In this document: piece by piece, positions 49,819 through 59,038 of the stretch
Layout: every line of letters starts with the position of its first letter
Position numbering within the stretch: the stretch's first letter is position 1
Origin: Streptosporangium sp. NBC_01495
GTDB taxonomy: Bacteria; Actinomycetota; Actinomycetes; Streptosporangiales; Streptosporangiaceae
Direction: 5' to 3'
DNA length: 64,000 bases
NCBI RefSeq assembly: GCF_036250735.1
Contig: NZ_CP109430.1
Span: forward strand, 2,356,001 to 2,420,000
Notes under the pieces: generated by a model
What the model was told of the DNA's origin: nothing
The model's database searches: none
What the model saw: only the letters and a program-made list of their open reading frames with translations
Position numbers and translations under genes: made by a program

Positions 49819-50364
49819 TCAGCCGAGTTTCTTGACCAGGAGTTCCATTTCCAGGTCGTCCCGGTGCGGCGCGCCGACGCTCTCGTCGTCGTAGGGGAAG
49901 GGGATCGTCTCGCCGGTGCGGGTGTAGCCGCGGCGCACGTACCAGGCCAGGAGTTCCTCGCGTACCGAGATCACCGTCATGCGCATCTCGCCCACGCCCC
50001 AGGTCTCACGGGCGAAGCGCTCGGCCTCGGCGAGGACCGCCCTGCCGAAGCCGCCGCCCTGGAGGGTGGGGCGTACGGCGAACATCCCGAAGTACGCGTA
50101 CTCGCCCCGGTGCTCCACCTGGCAGCAGGCGACGATCTCGTCGTCCACCTCCATGACGATCATGCGGTTTTCCGGCCTGCCCAGCTCGGCGGTGACGTTC
50201 TCGGCGTTCGTCCGCCGCCCGCTCAACAGGTCCGCCTCGGTCGTCCATCCGGCCCGGCTCGACTCCCCCCGGTACGCCGAATCGATCAGGGGTACCAGGG
50301 CGGGCACGTCCGCGACGGTGGCCACGCGGAAGGTCGGCCGGGTGGTCCGGGAGGGGCTGTTCAT
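49819..50364 (-). CDS. GNAT family N-acetyltransferase
   Basis: 181 residues. Core GNAT signature: CQVEHRGEYAYFGMFAVRPT, LQGGGFGRAVLAEAERFARE (acetyl-CoA pyrophosphate loop Q-x-x-G-x-G/A), then ELLAWYVRRGYTRTGETIPF. Substrate unknown. ATG 50364 has GAGAGGATC upstream. Confidence 0.9.
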   Translation of the reverse strand: MNSPSRTTRPTFRVATVADVPALVPLIDSAYRGESSRAGWTTEADLLSGRRTNAENVTAELGRPENRMIVMEVDDEIVACCQVEHRGEYAYFGMFAVRPTLQGGGFGRAVLAEAERFARETWGVGEMRMTVISVREELLAWYVRRGYTRTGETIPFPYDDESVGAPHRDDLEMELLVKKLG

Positions 50365-50575
50365 GGGGCTGATCCTCTCAACAGGCGGTGAGACGCGTGC
50401 GGATATCGAGTCGCCTGATCCTGTGAATCATAGTCAAATAGGCCTTTTATCCTGATTTTCCATGCCGGGTTGAGGACGCGGCGGTACCCCCTGATCGGAC
50501 TGCCGGGAAACGGCCGGGCGCCGGGGCCGCAGGAGGCACCCCGCGACTTCGGCCCCCGGGTAGGAGCGTGAAAAA

Positions 50576-50615
50576 GGCCCGGCCCGCGCGATACAGGACT
50601 CGCGCGAGCCGGGCC
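50576..50615 (-). terminator. Rho-independent terminator of the glycosidase gene
   Basis: GGCCCGGCCCGCGCGA (50576-50591) and TCGCGCGAGCCGGGCC (50600-50615) pair with two internal mismatched positions. On the minus strand the hairpin is followed directly by TTTTT (AAAAA at 50571-50575), the classic intrinsic signal. Confidence 0.85.
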
Positions 50616-50661
50616 GGGGGAACGCCGTGGACCCATGCCCGGGTCCCTCGGCGGTTTTAGC

Positions 50662-52128
50662 TCACTCGGCCGCCTGGAAGGCGCGGCCCGCCGGGGTGGC
50701 GACGCCGTTGTTCCGGAACAGGCCACTGTTGGGCTCGGTGTCGGAGGAGGGCAGGCCGAACCAGGCGTAGCGCTGCAGGTACGGCAGGGAGTTCAGCATC
50801 TTGGTGGACTCGGTGACGAAGGCGGCCTGCTGCGCGTCCGTGGGGAAGCGAACGCCGTTGGAGAAGTCGATCAGGGCGTACTCGGTGAGCCAGATCGGCT
50901 TGCGGTAGCGCTCGTACACGGCCTGGATGTACGACTTGAGCTGGCCGGCCGCCGCCTCGGCGCGGAAGTCGCCGCCGTACCAGTGCAGCGTGATGAAGTC
51001 GACGCGGAGGTTCTTCTGGGCCGCTCCGGTCATGAACCGGTCCAGCCAGCCGCCCGCCCGGTCACCGCCCCAGGCGACGGCGGGGCTGCCGACCTTCAGG
51101 CCGGTCGCGGTGAGCCTCGGCCACAGCGACAGCGCCTGGTCCACGGTCATGTTGGACTGCTCGGCGAAGTCCGGCTCGTTGAAACCGAGCAGGTAGGGAG
51201 AACCGGAGTTCTTCGCCTGGGCGAGGTTCTGGTCGGTGACGCTGGCGGCTCCCCAGATCATCGGGACGAACTCCGCCCCCTTGGGGGTGGTGACGCCGTT
51301 GTGGTTCGTGGACCACGTGTAGTACCAGCTCGCGCCCGAGGCCTCAAGGGCCGCGCTGACGTTGGGCGCCTGCCACACGCCCACGCCCTTCTTGGCGGAG
51401 GTTTCCGCAGGGGGCACCTCGGGGACCGGCGTGGTCGGGGTCTTGCTGGGAGTGGAGCTCGGGGTGGAACTGGGGGTGGAACTGGGGGTGGAACTCGGCG
51501 TCGGCCTGGTCGGCGTGGCGCTGGGGGTGGCGCTCGGGGTACGGCTCGGGCTCGAACTCGGCGTCGGCCTGGTCGGGGTGGCGCTGGGCACGGGGGTGAC
51601 CGAGCCCTTGCCGAAGACCTGGAACTCCCAGAGCGAGACACCGTACTGGCTGGAGCGCTGGGTGGCGTAGAGCCGCACGTACCGGCCGGTGGCCGACACG
51701 TTGAGGGTCTGCACGCCGCCCTTGCCCGCGGTCGTGCTGTGGATCGTCTTCCACTGGCCGCCGCCGGAGGACGTCTGGATCCGGAACGCGGTGGCGTAGG
51801 CGCGCTCCCAGTTCAGCACGATCTTGTCGATCGCGGTGGACTTGCCCAGGTCCACCTGCAGCCACTGAGGGTCACTGAACTTGCTGGACCAGCGGGTGCC
51901 GCTCTTGCCGTCGACCGCGGCCGCGGCGGACAGGTCACCTCGCTCGATCGAGGAGGCGGCGGCGGCCCGGCCCTGCGAAAGGGGGGCCTCGGCCGCGCCC
52001 GCGGGGAGGGCTCCGTTCACCACGGAGGCGCCCATGACGGCCACGAGGGCGCCGACGAGCGCGGCGCGACGTACCTGACGACCTGCCGTGCGACCTGCTG
52101 CGGTACCGCGCGGAACAGTCTCACTCAT
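50662..52128 (-). CDS. Secreted GH128-like glycosidase with F5/8-type (CBM32-like) domain
   Basis: 488 residues. Signal peptide about 15-46 ([26 protein letters not shown]). Discoidin/CBM32-like domain about 50-185 ([40 protein letters not shown]). A long Ser/Thr/Pro linker has nearly identical SSTP units (about 190-250). The catalytic domain (Glyco_hydro_cc/GH128 type) has [38 protein letters not shown] with one catalytic Glu, and [15 protein letters not shown] with the other. This family cleaves beta-1,3-glucans. ATG 52128 chosen by signal peptide. Confidence 0.88.
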   Translation of the reverse strand: MSETVPRGTAAGRTAGRQVRRAALVGALVAVMGASVVNGALPAGAAEAPLSQGRAAAASSIERGDLSAAAAVDGKSGTRWSSKFSDPQWLQVDLGKSTAIDKIVLNWERAYATAFRIQTSSGGGQWKTIHSTTAGKGGVQTLNVSATGRYVRLYATQRSSQYGVSLWEFQVFGKGSVTPVPSATPTRPTPSSSPSRTPSATPSATPTRPTPSSTPSSTPSSTPSSTPSKTPTTPVPEVPPAETSAKKGVGVWQAPNVSAALEASGASWYYTWSTNHNGVTTPKGAEFVPMIWGAASVTDQNLAQAKNSGSPYLLGFNEPDFAEQSNMTVDQALSLWPRLTATGLKVGSPAVAWGGDRAGGWLDRFMTGAAQKNLRVDFITLHWYGGDFRAEAAAGQLKSYIQAVYERYRKPIWLTEYALIDFSNGVRFPTDAQQAAFVTESTKMLNSLPYLQRYAWFGLPSSDTEPNSGLFRNNGVATPAGRAFQAAE

Positions 52129-52379
52129 ATGGATGAGGTCCTTCGTACGGGAAGTAGAGATCGGACATTGTCGGCGTATCGGAGGCGTGCCGGGGGGCCG
52201 GATCGCAGATCTGCTGTCGGTCGGGTCCGGTGCCGGACATATTCGCTCCTGTACAGGAGACCGGCGGGCGGGCCGGGGACAACAGAAATCCGAAAAAGAA
52301 CTCCGTGAGTTTTCGCCGTCGACCGTGTCGCCCTGTGTCGTCTCGTGTCGTTCTGCGTTCTCCCCTGTCGCCTCGCCGC

Positions 52380-52597
52380 CGCCCGGCCTCGGCTCGCTGA
52401 CCGGACGGGAGGTCGAGGTGCTGCGGCTGGTCGCGCTCGCGCTGTCCAACGCCGAGATCGCCGAGCGGCTCGTACTCACCGAAGCCACCGTCAAGACGCA
52501 CGTGTCCTCGATGCTGCGCAAGCTCGGCCTGCGCGACCGGGTCCAGGCCGTCGTGCTGGCCTACGACGTGGGACTCGTGCGGCCCCGCTCCAGCTGA
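52380..52597 (+). pseudogene. Remnant of a NarL/LuxR-type response regulator
   Basis: The last about 70 codons encode a full LuxR-type [63 protein letters not shown]. The receiver domain that should precede it is missing, and no frame upstream contains it. The upstream region encodes only low-complexity sequence. A decayed regulator, though a short translated HTH protein is possible. Confidence 0.65.
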
Positions 52598-52639
52598 ACG
52601 AGGACCCGGTCCTTCCGGACAGCCCCCACGGGGACGGGT

Positions 52640-53473
52640 TCAGGCGTTCCGCTCGCCGACGGCGGGGAGTAATTGGAGCTTCTCGTGGCTCTCGCTGCCC
52701 GGTACGGCGGTGAAGACCAGCAGCATCTGGGACTGGTCGGGATCGACCAGGGTCTGGCAGTGCAACTCCAGCAGGCCGAGTCGCGGATGCCGGATGCGCT
52801 TCGGCCCGCAGAACGGGCCCAGGACGGGATGCTCGTCCCAGAGCGCGGCGAAGTCCGGGCTGGCCGCCAGCAGCGCGTCGACCAGCGCGGCCGCGCGCGA
52901 GCCCTTGCCGTCCCGCGTGTACGCGTCGCGCAGGCTGGCCGTGAAGAGGCGGTCGTGCGTCGGGTGGTCGTCCTCGGGATAGATCAGCCGCGAGGCCGGG
53001 TCGGTGAACCAGCGGTAGTGCATGCTGCGCGCCATCCCGGTGTGGACGCTCTCGTCACCCATCAGCGCCACCGCGAGCCGGGTCTGCCTGAGCGTCTCGC
53101 CGAGGTGGCTCATCACCTGCGCGGGGGTGTCCTCCAGCCGGTCGAAGATGCGCATCATCCCGGGGTTGATGTGGTCGCCGCGAAAGACCCGCCGCGGGGT
53201 GGCGTGGCCGGCGAGGCGGAACAGGTGGTCGCGTTCCTCGAGGGAGAGGTGCAGGCCCCGGGCGATCGCGGCGAGCATCTGCTCGGACGGGTTGGGTCCG
53301 CGCCGCTGCTCGATCCGGCTGTAGTAGTCGGCGGACATGCCGCACAGCGCGGCGACCTCCTCGCGCCGCAGCCCGCCGGTGCGCCGCCGCTGCCCGCGAG
53401 GCAGCCCGACGTCCTCGGGCTGCAGCGCCTCCCGCCGGGTGCGCAGGAAATCGGCCAGCTGGGCCCTGTCCAT
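52640..53473 (-). CDS. XRE-family regulator with MmyB-like ligand-binding domain
   Basis: 277 residues. HTH at about 35-75 (GGLRREEVAALCGMSADYYS, RIEQRRGPNPSEQMLAAIAR), then the MmyB/PAS-like domain (RLEDTPAQVMSHLGETLRQT, MHYRWFTDPASRLIYPEDDH, RLGLLELHCQTLVDPDQSQM). Such regulators usually control the short-chain dehydrogenase gene next door and bind a fatty-acid-like ligand. It follows the SDR gene by 43 bases on the same strand. Confidence 0.92.
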   Translation of the reverse strand: MDRAQLADFLRTRREALQPEDVGLPRGQRRRTGGLRREEVAALCGMSADYYSRIEQRRGPNPSEQMLAAIARGLHLSLEERDHLFRLAGHATPRRVFRGDHINPGMMRIFDRLEDTPAQVMSHLGETLRQTRLAVALMGDESVHTGMARSMHYRWFTDPASRLIYPEDDHPTHDRLFTASLRDAYTRDGKGSRAAALVDALLAASPDFAALWDEHPVLGPFCGPKRIRHPRLGLLELHCQTLVDPDQSQMLLVFTAVPGSESHEKLQLLPAVGERNA

Positions 53474-53515
53474 CAGGTGAGTTCTCCCTTCCAGAGAACG
53501 GCCGCCGTGAAGACC

Positions 53516-54448
53516 TCAGGCGGCGGCGAATCCGACCCCGGCCAGCCGCTCGGAGACGTCCCAGAGCCGAGCCGCGCCGGCCTCGTCACGGGCCGGCTTG
53601 TAGACGGTCAGCTCGGTCGGGTCTCCGGTGAACTGGCCGATGCCGTCGGGGCCGTAGAGGCGACCACCCCGCGCCCGCGGGTCGGTGGCCGCGTACAGGG
53701 CGGGGAGCGCGCCCCTGTCGACGGTCTGCACGAACAGGCCCAGGCGGGAGAGCCGCGTCATAATCGCCTCAAGCGGCGAGGGGCGCTCGCGGCCCAGGTT
53801 GGGGCCGGACGCGTAGAGGTTCGTCAGGGTCGTGCCGGGGTGCGCGACGTTGCTGACGACGCCCCAGCCACCGGCCCGGCTGCGCCGGTCGAGTTCGAGG
53901 CCGAACATCAGGTTGGCCAGCTTCGACAGCCCGTACGAACGTATCGGTGAGTATTTCCGCTCGCTCTGCAGATCGTCCCAGTCGATCCTGGCGGTGCGGG
54001 CGGCGCTGCTCGACATGGTGGTGACCCGGGCCCGGCCGGCGCGCAGCAGCGGCAGGAGCCCTCCGACCAGCGCCACGTGCCCGATGTGGTTCGTGCCGAA
54101 CTGCAGCTCCAGGCCGTCGGCCGTGGTGTGCCGGGTGGCCGGCGACATGACGCCCGCGTTGTTGACCAGGATGTCGATCGGTCGGCCCTCGGCGTTCAGC
54201 CTCTCCGCGAGCGCCGCCACGGAGCCCAGCGAGGCCAGGTCGAGCTCACGGAGGGAGACCGTCGCGCCGGGAGCCGCCGAGCGGACACGCGTGACGGCCG
54301 CCTCGCCCTTGACGGGGTTGCGGACCGGCAGCACGAGCTCGGCGCCCGCCCGAGCCAGGCGCACGGCCAGGCCGAGGCCGACACCGTCGCTCGCGCCGGT
54401 CACCACGGCGAGCTTCCCGGTCAGATCGGGGACGGACACGTCTTTCAT
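53516..54448 (-). CDS. Short-chain dehydrogenase/reductase
   Basis: 310 residues. Cofactor motif [20 protein letters not shown] (TGxxxGxG), NNAGVM, Ser region [17 protein letters not shown], and catalytic [19 protein letters not shown] (YxxxK). The form is of the retinol-dehydrogenase-like/WW-domain oxidoreductase group, NADP-preferring by the R after strand 2. ATG 54448 with AGGGAG. Paired with the MmyB-like regulator. Confidence 0.93.
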   Translation of the reverse strand: MKDVSVPDLTGKLAVVTGASDGVGLGLAVRLARAGAELVLPVRNPVKGEAAVTRVRSAAPGATVSLRELDLASLGSVAALAERLNAEGRPIDILVNNAGVMSPATRHTTADGLELQFGTNHIGHVALVGGLLPLLRAGRARVTTMSSSAARTARIDWDDLQSERKYSPIRSYGLSKLANLMFGLELDRRSRAGGWGVVSNVAHPGTTLTNLYASGPNLGRERPSPLEAIMTRLSRLGLFVQTVDRGALPALYAATDPRARGGRLYGPDGIGQFTGDPTELTVYKPARDEAGAARLWDVSERLAGVGFAAA

Positions 54449-54682
54449 GATAACTCCCTGGTCAGCGGGCCTTTCCGGTCGGATCAAGCGTCGCGGACGT
54501 CCCGGGGCGAGTCCATGTCGCGTCTATCCGGGGATCACCTGTCCGTGGATGAGCGGCCCGGTACGTGCTGCCATCTCCGTCCGAGGGGGGAGAGGCGCGA
54601 TCAGGATCCGTCCTGAGAGGGGGGTGAAGGCCGCTCTCGCGTTCGATGTGCTCGCGGGTCGTCCGGACCTAGCGTCACCGCC

Positions 54683-55762
54683 ATGACCGGAAACCCTCCC
54701 GACGACCGGCGACACGCGGTCCGGACGACTCAGACGACTCAGACGACCGGGATGCCCCAGACGGCTCCCGGCGGGCGTCCGGGGATGCCGCGTCGCGTCG
54801 CGCCCGCCCTCGGGCTGTTCCTTCTCTCCCCGCTGGTCGCCGAGTATCTGCTTGGCAACGTCCCCTCGTCCGAGATAGGGGGCCTGGTGATCCTCGCGCC
54901 GATGTACGGCGGCGGCGCGATCATCATCCGCGAGGTGGTCCGGCGCACCGGGCGCGGCTGGCCGACGCTCCTCCTGCTGGCGTGCGCGTACGGCGTGCTT
55001 GAGGCGGCCCTGATCGACCAGACCCTCTTCAACCCCGCCCCGCTGTTCGAGGAGGACGTCTCCCGGGGCGCCACCCTCATCCCGGCACTGGGCTTCAGCG
55101 CGGGCAACGCCATGGGGTTCACCGCCGGACACGCCATCTGGAGCATCGGCGTCCCGATCGCCGTCGTGGAAATCCTGGTGCCCCGTCGCGCCACGACCCC
55201 CTGGCTGGGCATACCCGGCCTGATCGTCACCTGCGTCGTGTTCGTCCTTGGCTCCCTCGTTCTCTTCAACGGCATATACGACGACAGCGGATTCATGGCC
55301 TCGCCGCCGCAGAGGATCGGCGCCGCCGTCGTGGTCGCGCTCCTGGTCGTCGCCGCGTTCCTCGTCGGGCGACGTCCCCGCCCGGTGACGGACGGGCGGT
55401 CGCCGAGACCCTGGCTGGTGGGAGCGGTGTGCTTCGTCGCGTCCGCGGCGTTCTTCGTCCGCCCCGAGGACTGGTGGGGGACCGCCGTGGGCGTCGCGCT
55501 GCTCGCCGTGATGACGGTCGTGATCAGCCGGTGGTCGCGAGGTGCCGGCTGGGGCGCCGCGCACCGGCTCGCGCTGGCGGGCGGCGCGCTGCTGACCTAC
55601 GCGTTCGGCGGCTTCATCCTGCTCCTCCTCCACGGCACCGCGAACACCGTCAACCTGATCGGCCAGACGGTCCTCGTCCTCGGCACGCTCGCCCTCTTCC
55701 TCGCGGCCCGCCGTACCGTGCGCGGGGCGTCCGGCACGCGAGGAACGGTCGAGGCGGGGTGA
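54683..55762 (+). CDS. Multi-pass membrane protein of unknown function
   Basis: 359 residues with about eight helices (VAPALGLFLLSPLVAEYLLG, GLVILAPMYGGGAIIIREVV, WLGIPGLIVTCVVFVLGSLV, IGAAVVVALLVVAAFLVGRR). Conserved-looking residues sit in PMYGGGAIIIREVVRRTGRG. No named transporter family recognised. The first 35 residues are disordered and Thr/Gln-rich. TAGCGT (54670-54675) ends seven bases before the ATG, suggesting a leaderless transcript. Confidence 0.7.
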   Translation: MTGNPPDDRRHAVRTTQTTQTTGMPQTAPGGRPGMPRRVAPALGLFLLSPLVAEYLLGNVPSSEIGGLVILAPMYGGGAIIIREVVRRTGRGWPTLLLLACAYGVLEAALIDQTLFNPAPLFEEDVSRGATLIPALGFSAGNAMGFTAGHAIWSIGVPIAVVEILVPRRATTPWLGIPGLIVTCVVFVLGSLVLFNGIYDDSGFMASPPQRIGAAVVVALLVVAAFLVGRRPRPVTDGRSPRPWLVGAVCFVASAAFFVRPEDWWGTAVGVALLAVMTVVISRWSRGAGWGAAHRLALAGGALLTYAFGGFILLLLHGTANTVNLIGQTVLVLGTLALFLAARRTVRGASGTRGTVEAG

Positions 55763-56153
55763 CCCCGGCGTGCGGAGAACACGGCACCCGCTGCCCGAAA
55801 GGTTGTGAAGGCCCGGCTCGGCGGGTAACCCCGGCACGGGAGGAACGCGGCGCCCGGCCCGGACACCGGACACCGGGTACCGGGCGCCGCTCGGGGAACC
55901 GTCAGGGCCGGGCGCGGAAGGGGTCGGTCACCTCGTAGGTGATGCCGCCGCCCGGCGGACTGCCGGCCCTCGGCCAGCTGGGTGGCGAGGCCGGTCACTT
56001 CGTAGGTGATGCCACAGCTGCCGGTCGACGGCCTTCGCCACCCCCCGGGGTGAACGAGAGGTGACCTTCTGGGCCAGCCCGGATGGATCGGCGAGCCGAG
56101 CACCTCGGGCCACGGGAAGTTATCGTCGATAACGGGACATGGGGAGGCAACGG
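55763..56153. other. Intergenic region with two copies of an inverted repeat
   Basis: About 390 bases, no gene. TCACCT-CGT-AGGTGA (55928-55942) is a perfect inverted repeat. TCACTT-CGT-AGGTGA (55995-56009) is a nearly identical copy 67 bases further, both embedded in a longer GTAGGTGATGCC direct repeat. They look like paired protein-binding sites. The TetR operator follows. Confidence 0.5.
56119..56133 (+). promoter_or_regulatory. TetR-type palindromic operator
   Basis: GTTATCG-T-CGATAAC, a perfect 15-bp palindrome, 20 bases before the start of the TetR gene. It is probably its autoregulatory site. Confidence 0.75.
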
Positions 56154-56723
56154 ATGCGACACACACGCGCCACGGTGATGCGTACGGCGCTGCGGCTGCT
56201 CAACGAGGTCGGGCTCGACGGCCTGACCACGCGCAGGCTCGCGCAGGAGCTCGACGTGCAGTCACCCGCGCTGTACCGCCACTTCGGCAGCAAGCAGGAA
56301 CTGCTCGACCACATGGCCGCGACCATGGTCGAGGACGCGTTCGCGCACCTGGCCCGCCCGGGGCCGGATCAGGACTGGGCCGACTGGCTCGCCGAGCGGG
56401 GACGGGCGCTGCGCCGGAGCCTGCTGACCCACCGCGACGGCGCACGCCTGCACGTCGGCACCCGGCCGGTCGGAAGCCAGATCGCGATCTCCAACTCGGT
56501 GGTCGAGGTGCTCGGCGAGGCGGGGTTCCCCCCGGCGGACGCGCGGCGGGCCGACCTGGTCATCAGCCGCTACACCGTCGGGTGGGCCGTCGAGGAGCAG
56601 GCCGGCGCCGGTCGCCCGGTGACCGAGGAGTCCCGCGACGCGGCGGACGCCGACTTCGAGTACGGGCTGAGGACGATCCTGGCCGGTCTCCGCGCGAGCC
56701 TGGACGCCCTCGATCTGCTCTAA
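56154..56723 (+). CDS. TetR family regulator (TetR class C-terminal domain)
   Basis: 189 residues from ATG 56154, which has GGGGAGG six bases upstream (an ATG at 56139 lacks a site). HTH: TVMRTALRLLNEVGLDGLTT, RRLAQELDVQSPALYRHFGS. The ligand domain (RRSLLTHRDGARLHVGTRPV, YTVGWAVEEQAGAGRPVTEE) resembles true TetR (TetR_C). The classical target would be an efflux gene; the divergent or upstream neighbour is a membrane protein of unknown type (54.7 kb). Confidence 0.9.
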   Translation: MRHTRATVMRTALRLLNEVGLDGLTTRRLAQELDVQSPALYRHFGSKQELLDHMAATMVEDAFAHLARPGPDQDWADWLAERGRALRRSLLTHRDGARLHVGTRPVGSQIAISNSVVEVLGEAGFPPADARRADLVISRYTVGWAVEEQAGAGRPVTEESRDAADADFEYGLRTILAGLRASLDALDLL

Positions 56724-56803
56724 GTCGCTTGACTACCTCGGCGCCGGCGTTCAGCCTCAGGGAGCGTACGAGTCCATGCATGCTTCCCATACAGGAGACC
56801 CTC

Positions 56804-57043
56804 ATGGCGCTACGGTTCTACGGCAAAGGCGGCAGTGAGCAGAACAGCTGCCCCTCGGTCTCAGTCGATGAAGCGGACGGCAGTCTCGTGTTCGTCGGCT
56901 GGCCGATCGAGGACCCGGACGTGATAGCTGAGATTCAGACCTACAGTCACATCGAAGCCGATGAACGAGCGTTCCGGGTGCCCTCCGAGCTGCGTAAGAG
57001 CATTTGGGAGGCATTGGGTGGCCACGACCCTAAATTTGACTGA
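56804..57043 (+). CDS. Small protein of unknown function, partner of DUF6879
   Basis: 79 residues: MALRFYGKGGSEQNSCPSVS, VDEADGSLVFVGWPIEDPDV, IAEIQTYSHIEADERAFRVP. ATG 56804 with AGGAGA. It overlaps the next gene by 26 bases and resembles small proteins often found before DUF6879 genes in actinomycetes. Function unknown. Confidence 0.7.
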   Translation: MALRFYGKGGSEQNSCPSVSVDEADGSLVFVGWPIEDPDVIAEIQTYSHIEADERAFRVPSELRKSIWEALGGHDPKFD

Positions 57044-57539
57044 GCTGTTCGAGAAGACCCAGCGCTCGGTGACGCACTTGGAACTACGCGACACCTATGG
57101 CACTGAAAGCCAGGGCTACCGCGCATGGCGTGAGGGCGTTCCCATAGAGGAGATCTCGCGGTATGACTACCTCACCCCTTGGGTGGACATGATCAGAGGG
57201 CATGTCGCCCGAGGTGTCACCTTCCGCCGCGCCAGGGTGATCTCCGAGCCGGTCAGCGACTACATCCGTTATGAGCATGCCGTTACCCCTGCTGCCAACC
57301 TGGCCGGAGGCGAGCAGGTGCGATGGCTGCCTCGGCCTCGGGCATCCGATCTGGCGCTACCCGGTAGCGACTTCTGGCAATTCGATGACGGCCTGGTGTG
57401 CTTCATCTTCCAGACCGGCGACGGCGACCCTGCGGGTCACGAGCTGTCCGAAGACCCTGCCGTGGCCAAGCTGTGCGCCTCGGCCTTCGAGGCCGTCTGG
57501 GAACGGGCCATCGACCACGCGAAATACAGCCCCGCCTGA
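57018..57539 (+). CDS. DUF6879 family protein
   Basis: 173 residues; GTG 57018 with GGGAGG seven bases upstream inside the previous gene. DUF6879 pattern: LELRDTYGTESQGYRAWREG, RARVISEPVSDYIRYEHAVT, ARLPRPRA-like WLPRPRASDLALPGSDFWQF, DDGLVCFIFQTGDG. These proteins co-occur with Scr1-type HTH genes; such a gene follows 18 bases downstream, so the three form an operon. Confidence 0.85.
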   Translation: MATTLNLTELFEKTQRSVTHLELRDTYGTESQGYRAWREGVPIEEISRYDYLTPWVDMIRGHVARGVTFRRARVISEPVSDYIRYEHAVTPAANLAGGEQVRWLPRPRASDLALPGSDFWQFDDGLVCFIFQTGDGDPAGHELSEDPAVAKLCASAFEAVWERAIDHAKYSPA

Positions 57540-57557
57540 GACCCATCCACCGCACAC

Positions 57558-58403
57558 GTGTCCACCTCGCCATCTTCCAGCGCCCAGCAAGCCCGCCAGG
57601 CCATCGCCGACCGGCTACGTGAGATTCTGCGCGACTCGGGTATGACCGCTCGGGCGTTCGCCCGGCAAGCCGGATGGGACGAGACCAAGTGTTCTCGTCT
57701 CATCCACGGCCGAACCCCGCCTTCAGATGAGGACATCCGTACCTGGTGCCGGATCTGCGGCGTGCCGGAGGAGGTCCCCAACCTCATTGCCGCTTCCCGT
57801 AACGCCGACGCCGCCTATGTGGAGTGGCGCAGGGTCCAGCGCAGCCAAAAGCGTATGCAGGAACTACGGCTTTCGCTGTATGAAGAGACCAGTCTGTTTC
57901 GCTTCTACTGCTGCAACGTCATCCCTTGGCCCTTGCAGACGCCTGGCTACATGCGGGCTCTCATGACGAACTTCTCTGCGTTCCACGGGGCGGTCACCGA
58001 CATTGAGGAGGGTGTCCAAGCGAGGGTGGCGCGACGTCGCTTCCTAGCGGGAAACAGCCGCCGCTGCGCCATGCTCATCGAGGAGTCGGTGCTGCGCAAC
58101 CGAATCGCTGACGATGACGTGATGATCGAGCAACTCCGCTATGTGCTGCCCGCCATGCGCCAGCCGAACCTGTCATTGGGCATCATCCCAATGACCGCGC
58201 GCCGCAGCCAAGTGGTAACCGAAACCTTCTCCATCTACGACGATGCCCGAGTGTTCATCGAACTCGTCTCAGCCGCCGTCACCGTCACTCAGCCACGCGA
58301 GATCGACCTGTACGTCAGGTACTTCGCCGAATTGGCGGCTTCTGCCGTCTATGGAGAACAGGCGCGCGTGCTCATATCCGCAGCTATCGAGGCCCTGGAG
58401 TAA
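57558..58403 (+). CDS. HTH regulator with DUF5753 (Scr1 family)
   Basis: 281 residues, GTG 57558. HTH at about 15-65 (ILRDSGMTARAFARQAGWDE, TKCSRLIHGRTPPSDEDIRT), then DUF5753 (SLYEETSLFRFYCCNVIPWP, LQTPGYMRALM, EESVLRNRIADDDVMIEQLR). It ends an operon with the small protein and the DUF6879 protein. A second regulator of this class is at 62.2 kb and a third at 8.3 kb. Confidence 0.9.
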   Translation: MSTSPSSSAQQARQAIADRLREILRDSGMTARAFARQAGWDETKCSRLIHGRTPPSDEDIRTWCRICGVPEEVPNLIAASRNADAAYVEWRRVQRSQKRMQELRLSLYEETSLFRFYCCNVIPWPLQTPGYMRALMTNFSAFHGAVTDIEEGVQARVARRRFLAGNSRRCAMLIEESVLRNRIADDDVMIEQLRYVLPAMRQPNLSLGIIPMTARRSQVVTETFSIYDDARVFIELVSAAVTVTQPREIDLYVRYFAELAASAVYGEQARVLISAAIEALE

Positions 58404-58466
58404 TTGGCGTACAAGTTCGTACAGGTTCGTTGAGTCCTGGAAACACCCGCTCCTACTGTCTGGGTT

Positions 58467-58856
58467 ATGGCATCCGGACAGACAGTGACAGAGGCCCATG
58501 CCGGGGGGCACGAGGGCGACGAGACGGCGAGCCCTGCCGGGCAAGAAATCCCCGAGGGGTTGATTGACCTCGCACGGCTGGTCAGTGCGCAAGGTGTTCG
58601 AACGTCGATCATTCACTATGTGGGGCTCCACCTTCGCAGCCATCGGCCGCTCCCGTTTCCGCGAGAAGACCGCTTCGAGCTGATCGCGCACAGCCGTGGT
58701 GGCTGGGAGGTGGCGAGCGTGACCGTGGGAGATCGTTCCGGCTGCTTCGTGGTCTCGCTGCCCTCGGTGGGGGTCACGACCCAGCTGGTGAACGGCGATC
58801 AGCCTCACGCGGTGGTGGACCTGATCCTCGCCGCGCTGTCGAAGGATGTCGCGTGA
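58467..58856 (+). CDS. Hypothetical protein (cluster gene)
   Basis: 129 residues, no recognised domain; segments LVSAQGVRTSIIHYVGLHLR, FELIAHSRGGWEVASVTVGD and SVGVTTQLVNGDQPHAVVDL suggest an alpha/beta soluble protein. Its stop overlaps the next start (GTGA), so it belongs to a coupled three-gene set that continues to 59676. Confidence 0.55.
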   Translation: MASGQTVTEAHAGGHEGDETASPAGQEIPEGLIDLARLVSAQGVRTSIIHYVGLHLRSHRPLPFPREDRFELIAHSRGGWEVASVTVGDRSGCFVVSLPSVGVTTQLVNGDQPHAVVDLILAALSKDVA

Positions 58857-59038
58857 GGCGGGAGATCCCGGAGTGCGACGGCACGAAGAACCCGGACGAC
58901 TCCCTCGAAGCACGCCGCACGGGCAGTTCCGCGAGCGCCCCGGAGGAGGTGAGCGCGGCGACGTTCCGAGATCTTCAGCTGGGGTGCCCGGCCGCGCGGG
59001 TGGCGTGGTCACTTGAGCCGGACGGGAGGACGGAATGA
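58853..59038 (+). CDS. Very small unknown protein
   Basis: 61 residues (REIPECDGTKNPDDSLEARR, then SAATFRDLQLGCPAARVAWS), overlapping both neighbours (GTGA, ATGA). The tight coupling is the main evidence that it is translated. Function unknown. Confidence 0.45.
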   Translation: MRREIPECDGTKNPDDSLEARRTGSSASAPEEVSAATFRDLQLGCPAARVAWSLEPDGRTE

